From positions 310,001 through 374,000 of the forward strand of contig NZ_JXTJ01000003.1 of assembly GCF_001509835.1 (NCBI RefSeq): a stretch of DNA of 64,000 bases. Reading direction: 5' to 3'. Source of the stretch: Allobosea sp. WAO (lineage in GTDB: Bacteria > Pseudomonadota > Alphaproteobacteria > Rhizobiales > Beijerinckiaceae). The notes under the pieces are model-generated. The model worked only from the letters and a program-made list of their open reading frames with translations, was not told the origin of the DNA and searched no databases. Both the position numbers and the translations under genes were made by a program. Shown here piece by piece: positions 61,935-64,000 of this stretch (the first letter of the stretch is position 1; every line of letters begins with the position of its first letter).

Positions 61935-62000
61935 GCGCCCCGCGCCGCTCGGCCTTTCGGCCGGGCGGAAGAGGGCGCCGGCAGGGCGCCGGGCCATGCC

Positions 62001-62780
62001 TCAGACGGCTGCGGGGGCGATGCCCTCGACGGCCGCGACGAGGCGCTCGATGTCTTCCGGCGTCGACAGGCGGTGGTCGCCATCCTTGACCAGGGTCAGC
62101 ACCACAGGGTCGTGCGGCAGATGCTCGACCAGCTTTAGCGCCTGGCCATAGGGCACGTCGGGATCCTTCATTCCCTGCAGGATGTGGACGGGGCAGCCGG
62201 TCTCGATCGGCTCGCCGAACATGAGATGCTTGCGCCCGTCCTCGATCAGCGCCCGCGTGATCGGGGTGGGCTCGGGCGAATACTCCGAGGGACGAAGCCA
62301 GACGCCGTCTTCCAGGATGGTCCGGCGAATCGCCTCGGGCATCTGCGCCCACATCAGTTCTTCGGAGAAGTCGACCGCCGGCGCGATCAGCACCAGCCCT
62401 GCCGGAGTCAGCCTTGCGTTTCGTTCGCGAAGGCGCCGCGCGGCGAGCAAGGCGAGCCAGCCGCCCATGGAGGAGCCGACGAGCACAGCCGGCCCCTCGA
62501 CCTTCTCTTCCAGCACGGCGAGCGCGTCGCCCAGCCAGTCGGACAAGGTCCACTGCGCGAAGTCGCCAGATGATTCGCCGTGGCCTGCATAGTCGAAGCG
62601 GACGAAGCGCCGGCCCTTGGCCCGCGCCCAGGCCGCCAGAGCCTCTGCCTTTGTCGCCCGCATGTCGGAACGGAAGCCGCCGAGCCAGACCGCGGCCGGG
62701 CCGCTGCCGGGCTCGTCCAGCACGGCGATCTCGCGGCGCCGCTCACCCTCGCCGACGCTCAGAAATTGCGGTTGAGGCAT
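62001..62780 (-). CDS. Alpha/beta hydrolase
   Basis: This 259-residue hydrolase starts at ATG 62780 with AGGAG upstream. VWLGGFRSDMRATKAEALAAWA and FVRFDYAGHGESSGDF are typical. The nucleophile is S104 in VGSSMGGWLALLAARRL, the acid lies in ILQGMKDPDVPYGQAL, and the histidine is in VKDGDHRLSTPEDIERL. It resembles the human ABHD10/bacterial palmitoyl-protein thioesterase-like hydrolases. The substrate is unknown. A frame continuing upstream to 63758 is rejected: it runs antisense to the glycosyltransferase. Confidence 0.87.
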   Translation of the reverse strand: MPQPQFLSVGEGERRREIAVLDEPGSGPAAVWLGGFRSDMRATKAEALAAWARAKGRRFVRFDYAGHGESSGDFAQWTLSDWLGDALAVLEEKVEGPAVLVGSSMGGWLALLAARRLRERNARLTPAGLVLIAPAVDFSEELMWAQMPEAIRRTILEDGVWLRPSEYSPEPTPITRALIEDGRKHLMFGEPIETGCPVHILQGMKDPDVPYGQALKLVEHLPHDPVVLTLVKDGDHRLSTPEDIERLVAAVEGIAPAAV

Positions 62781-62849
62781 ATTCACCCTATTTCTCCTGT
62801 GACGAACCGCGGGAATCTGCACCGGGCCGCTGTGCTTCGCGCAAGCGCT

Positions 62850-64000
62850 ATGCCCATCATGGCGCAGATAGCAAACCCGCCGTCTGCAAGAAGGCCCTTT
62901 CGAACGGTGACCACGACACTGCGCTCCGGCGCGCCACTCTCGCTGCCCTCGACCGAGACCCACCCGCTGAGTGGGCGCACGGTGCTGCAGATCATCCCCG
63001 ATCTGGAGGCCGGCGGCGCCGAGCGCACCGCCGTCGACATCGCGGAGGGGCTGACGGAGGCCGGCGCCCGCGCTCTGGTCGCGACCGAGGGCGGCCGGCT
63101 CGTCGCCGAATTGCAGGCCAAGGGCGGCATCTGGCTGCCTTTCCCCGCCGCGTCCAAGAACCCGCTCGCCATGGCGCTGAACGTGCGCAAGCTCGCCAGG
63201 CTCTGCCGGCAGGAGCATGTCGATCTCGTCCATGCCCGCTCGCGCGCCCCGGCCTGGGTCGCGCTGGCGGCGACGCGGGCGCTGAAGCTGCCCTTCGTCA
63301 CCACCTATCACGGCTCCTACAACAGCCGCTCGGCGGTGAAGAACCACTATAACTCGGTGATGGCGCGCGGCGACGTCGTCATCGCCAATTCCGCCTACAC
63401 CGCCGATCTCATCCTGGCGCGGCACGGTTTTGCCCGCGATCGAATCCGCATCGTCAACCGCGGCACGGATTTCTCGGCCTTCGCGCCGGCGGCCGTCGGG
63501 CCCGAGCGGGTCAGCGCTTTGCGCCGCGCCTGGGGCGTCGAGCCGCATCAGCGCATCGTGCTGCTGCCCGGCCGGCTGACCGGCTGGAAGGGGCAGAAGG
63601 TCCTCATCGAGGCGGCACGCCTGATGCGCGATGCCGGCGACGAGGACACCGCCTTCATCCTTGCCGGCGACCCGCAAGGGCGCGACGGCTATGTCCGCGA
63701 GCTCGACGAGCAGATCGCCAAGGCCGGGCTGGAAAAGCGCGTGCGCCGTGTCGGGCATTGCAGCGATATGCCTGCCGCGATGCTCGCAGCGGCGATCGTC
63801 GCCGTGCCTTCGACGGAGCCGGAAGCCTTCGGCCGCGTCGCCGTCGAGGCGCAGGCCATGGGCGTACCGGTGGTGGTCTCCGATCTCGGAGCCGTGCCAG
63901 AGACGGTGCTCGCGCCGCCGCAGGTCGCTCCTTCCGAGCGCACCGGCTGGCGCATCCCGCCGGGCGACGCGCCGGCATTGGCTGCAGCGCTGCAGGAGGC
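62850..64000 (+). CDS. GT4-family glycosyltransferase, 3' end outside window
   Basis: An open frame runs from ATG 62850 to the window end with no stop. ATG 62859 and GTG 62907 are other possible starts, and none has a strong ribosome-binding site. TVLQIIPDLEAGGAERTAVDIAEGL is the GT-B N-terminus, then LVHARSRAPAWVALAATR, FVTTYHGSYN and VLLPGRLTGWKGQKVLIEAARLM. EPEAFGRVAVEAQAMGVPVVVSDLGAVPE is the E-x7-E nucleotide-sugar motif. It probably acts in lipopolysaccharide or exopolysaccharide synthesis. It is divergent from the hydrolase, 69 bases apart. Confidence 0.88.
   Translation, partial: MPIMAQIANPPSARRPFRTVTTTLRSGAPLSLPSTETHPLSGRTVLQIIPDLEAGGAERTAVDIAEGLTEAGARALVATEGGRLVAELQAKGGIWLPFPAASKNPLAMALNVRKLARLCRQEHVDLVHARSRAPAWVALAATRALKLPFVTTYHGSYNSRSAVKNHYNSVMARGDVVIANSAYTADLILARHGFARDRIRIVNRGTDFSAFAPAAVGPERVSALRRAWGVEPHQRIVLLPGRLTGWKGQKVLIEAARLMRDAGDEDTAFILAGDPQGRDGYVRELDEQIAKAGLEKRVRRVGHCSDMPAAMLAAAIVAVPSTEPEAFGRVAVEAQAMGVPVVVSDLGAVPETVLAPPQVAPSERTGWRIPPGDAPALAAALQE

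Noticed and set aside
62781..63758. Upstream extension of the alpha/beta hydrolase
   Set aside because: It would run antisense through the glycosyltransferase; the ATG at 62780 with its own ribosome-binding site gives the normal domain.

Overview
The window is high-GC DNA (roughly 65-70 % by eye) from an alphaproteobacterium, almost certainly of the Hyphomicrobiales (Rhizobiales). A Bosea-like or Methylobacteriaceae-like genome is my best guess, by inference only. The pointers are a stand-alone ATP synthase F0 operon in the order atpI-atpB-atpE-b'-b, a CcrM GANTC methyltransferase beside rnhB, a DUF721/DsbA/SMC cluster, two phasins, an Hsp20-DUF1150 pair, a soluble PdhS-like histidine kinase, and a tRNA-His with A73 and no encoded G-1. 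The content is mostly chromosomal housekeeping. I see no prophage, insertion sequence, CRISPR array or replication origin.

Layout. 1-3924: end of the glycine cleavage operon (gcvT fragment, gcvH, gcvPA, gcvPB) and its terminator. 4022-5302: secreted L,D-transpeptidase. 5625-8307 (minus): F0 operon. 8529-13215 (minus): SMC, Tat-type DsbA, DUF721. 13304-17525: four accessory genes (two methyltransferases, a choloylglycine-hydrolase-family enzyme, an outer-membrane-type protein). 17731-23192: mutY, a GDCCVxC protein, ccrM, rnhB, a radical SAM protein and a small glycosyltransferase-like protein. 23213-26656: zinc metallopeptidase and cydBA. 26799-32750: uracil-DNA glycosylase, ETF-quinone oxidoreductase, a lipoprotein, a TPR protein and ispE. 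32783-35594: NUDIX hydrolase, polyprenyl synthase, DUF2007 and a TrmN6-like methylase. 35595-36287: two related small secreted proteins. 36521-39642: glyQ-glyS. 39897-40058: a 53-residue membrane protein.

40297-43518 is a three-gene cluster (urc1-like GTP cyclohydrolase II homologue, urc4/DUF1688, upp) that matches the URC route of uracil breakdown. It is followed by a Xre/RES toxin-antitoxin pair with a clear promoter-operator (43529-44459), a DUF1236 protein, an AllA-like ureidoglycolate lyase, a LysR-tctB-tctA-tctC solute uptake operon (45745-49792), a DMT exporter, a GST, an acyl-CoA dehydrogenase, mgtE, a GNAT acetyltransferase and the PdhS-like kinase (55380-58454). The right end holds two phasins, tRNA-His, RidA, Hsp20, DUF1150, an alpha/beta hydrolase and the start of a GT4 glycosyltransferase that runs off the window.

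The least ordinary signals are a 275-bp low-GC patch inside glyS, five copies of three-armed palindromic elements just after genes, a ccrM leader with GANTC sites and a 13-bp direct repeat, a uracil-DNA glycosylase that has lost two of its four Fe-S cysteines, the URC cluster, and the RES/Xre operator.
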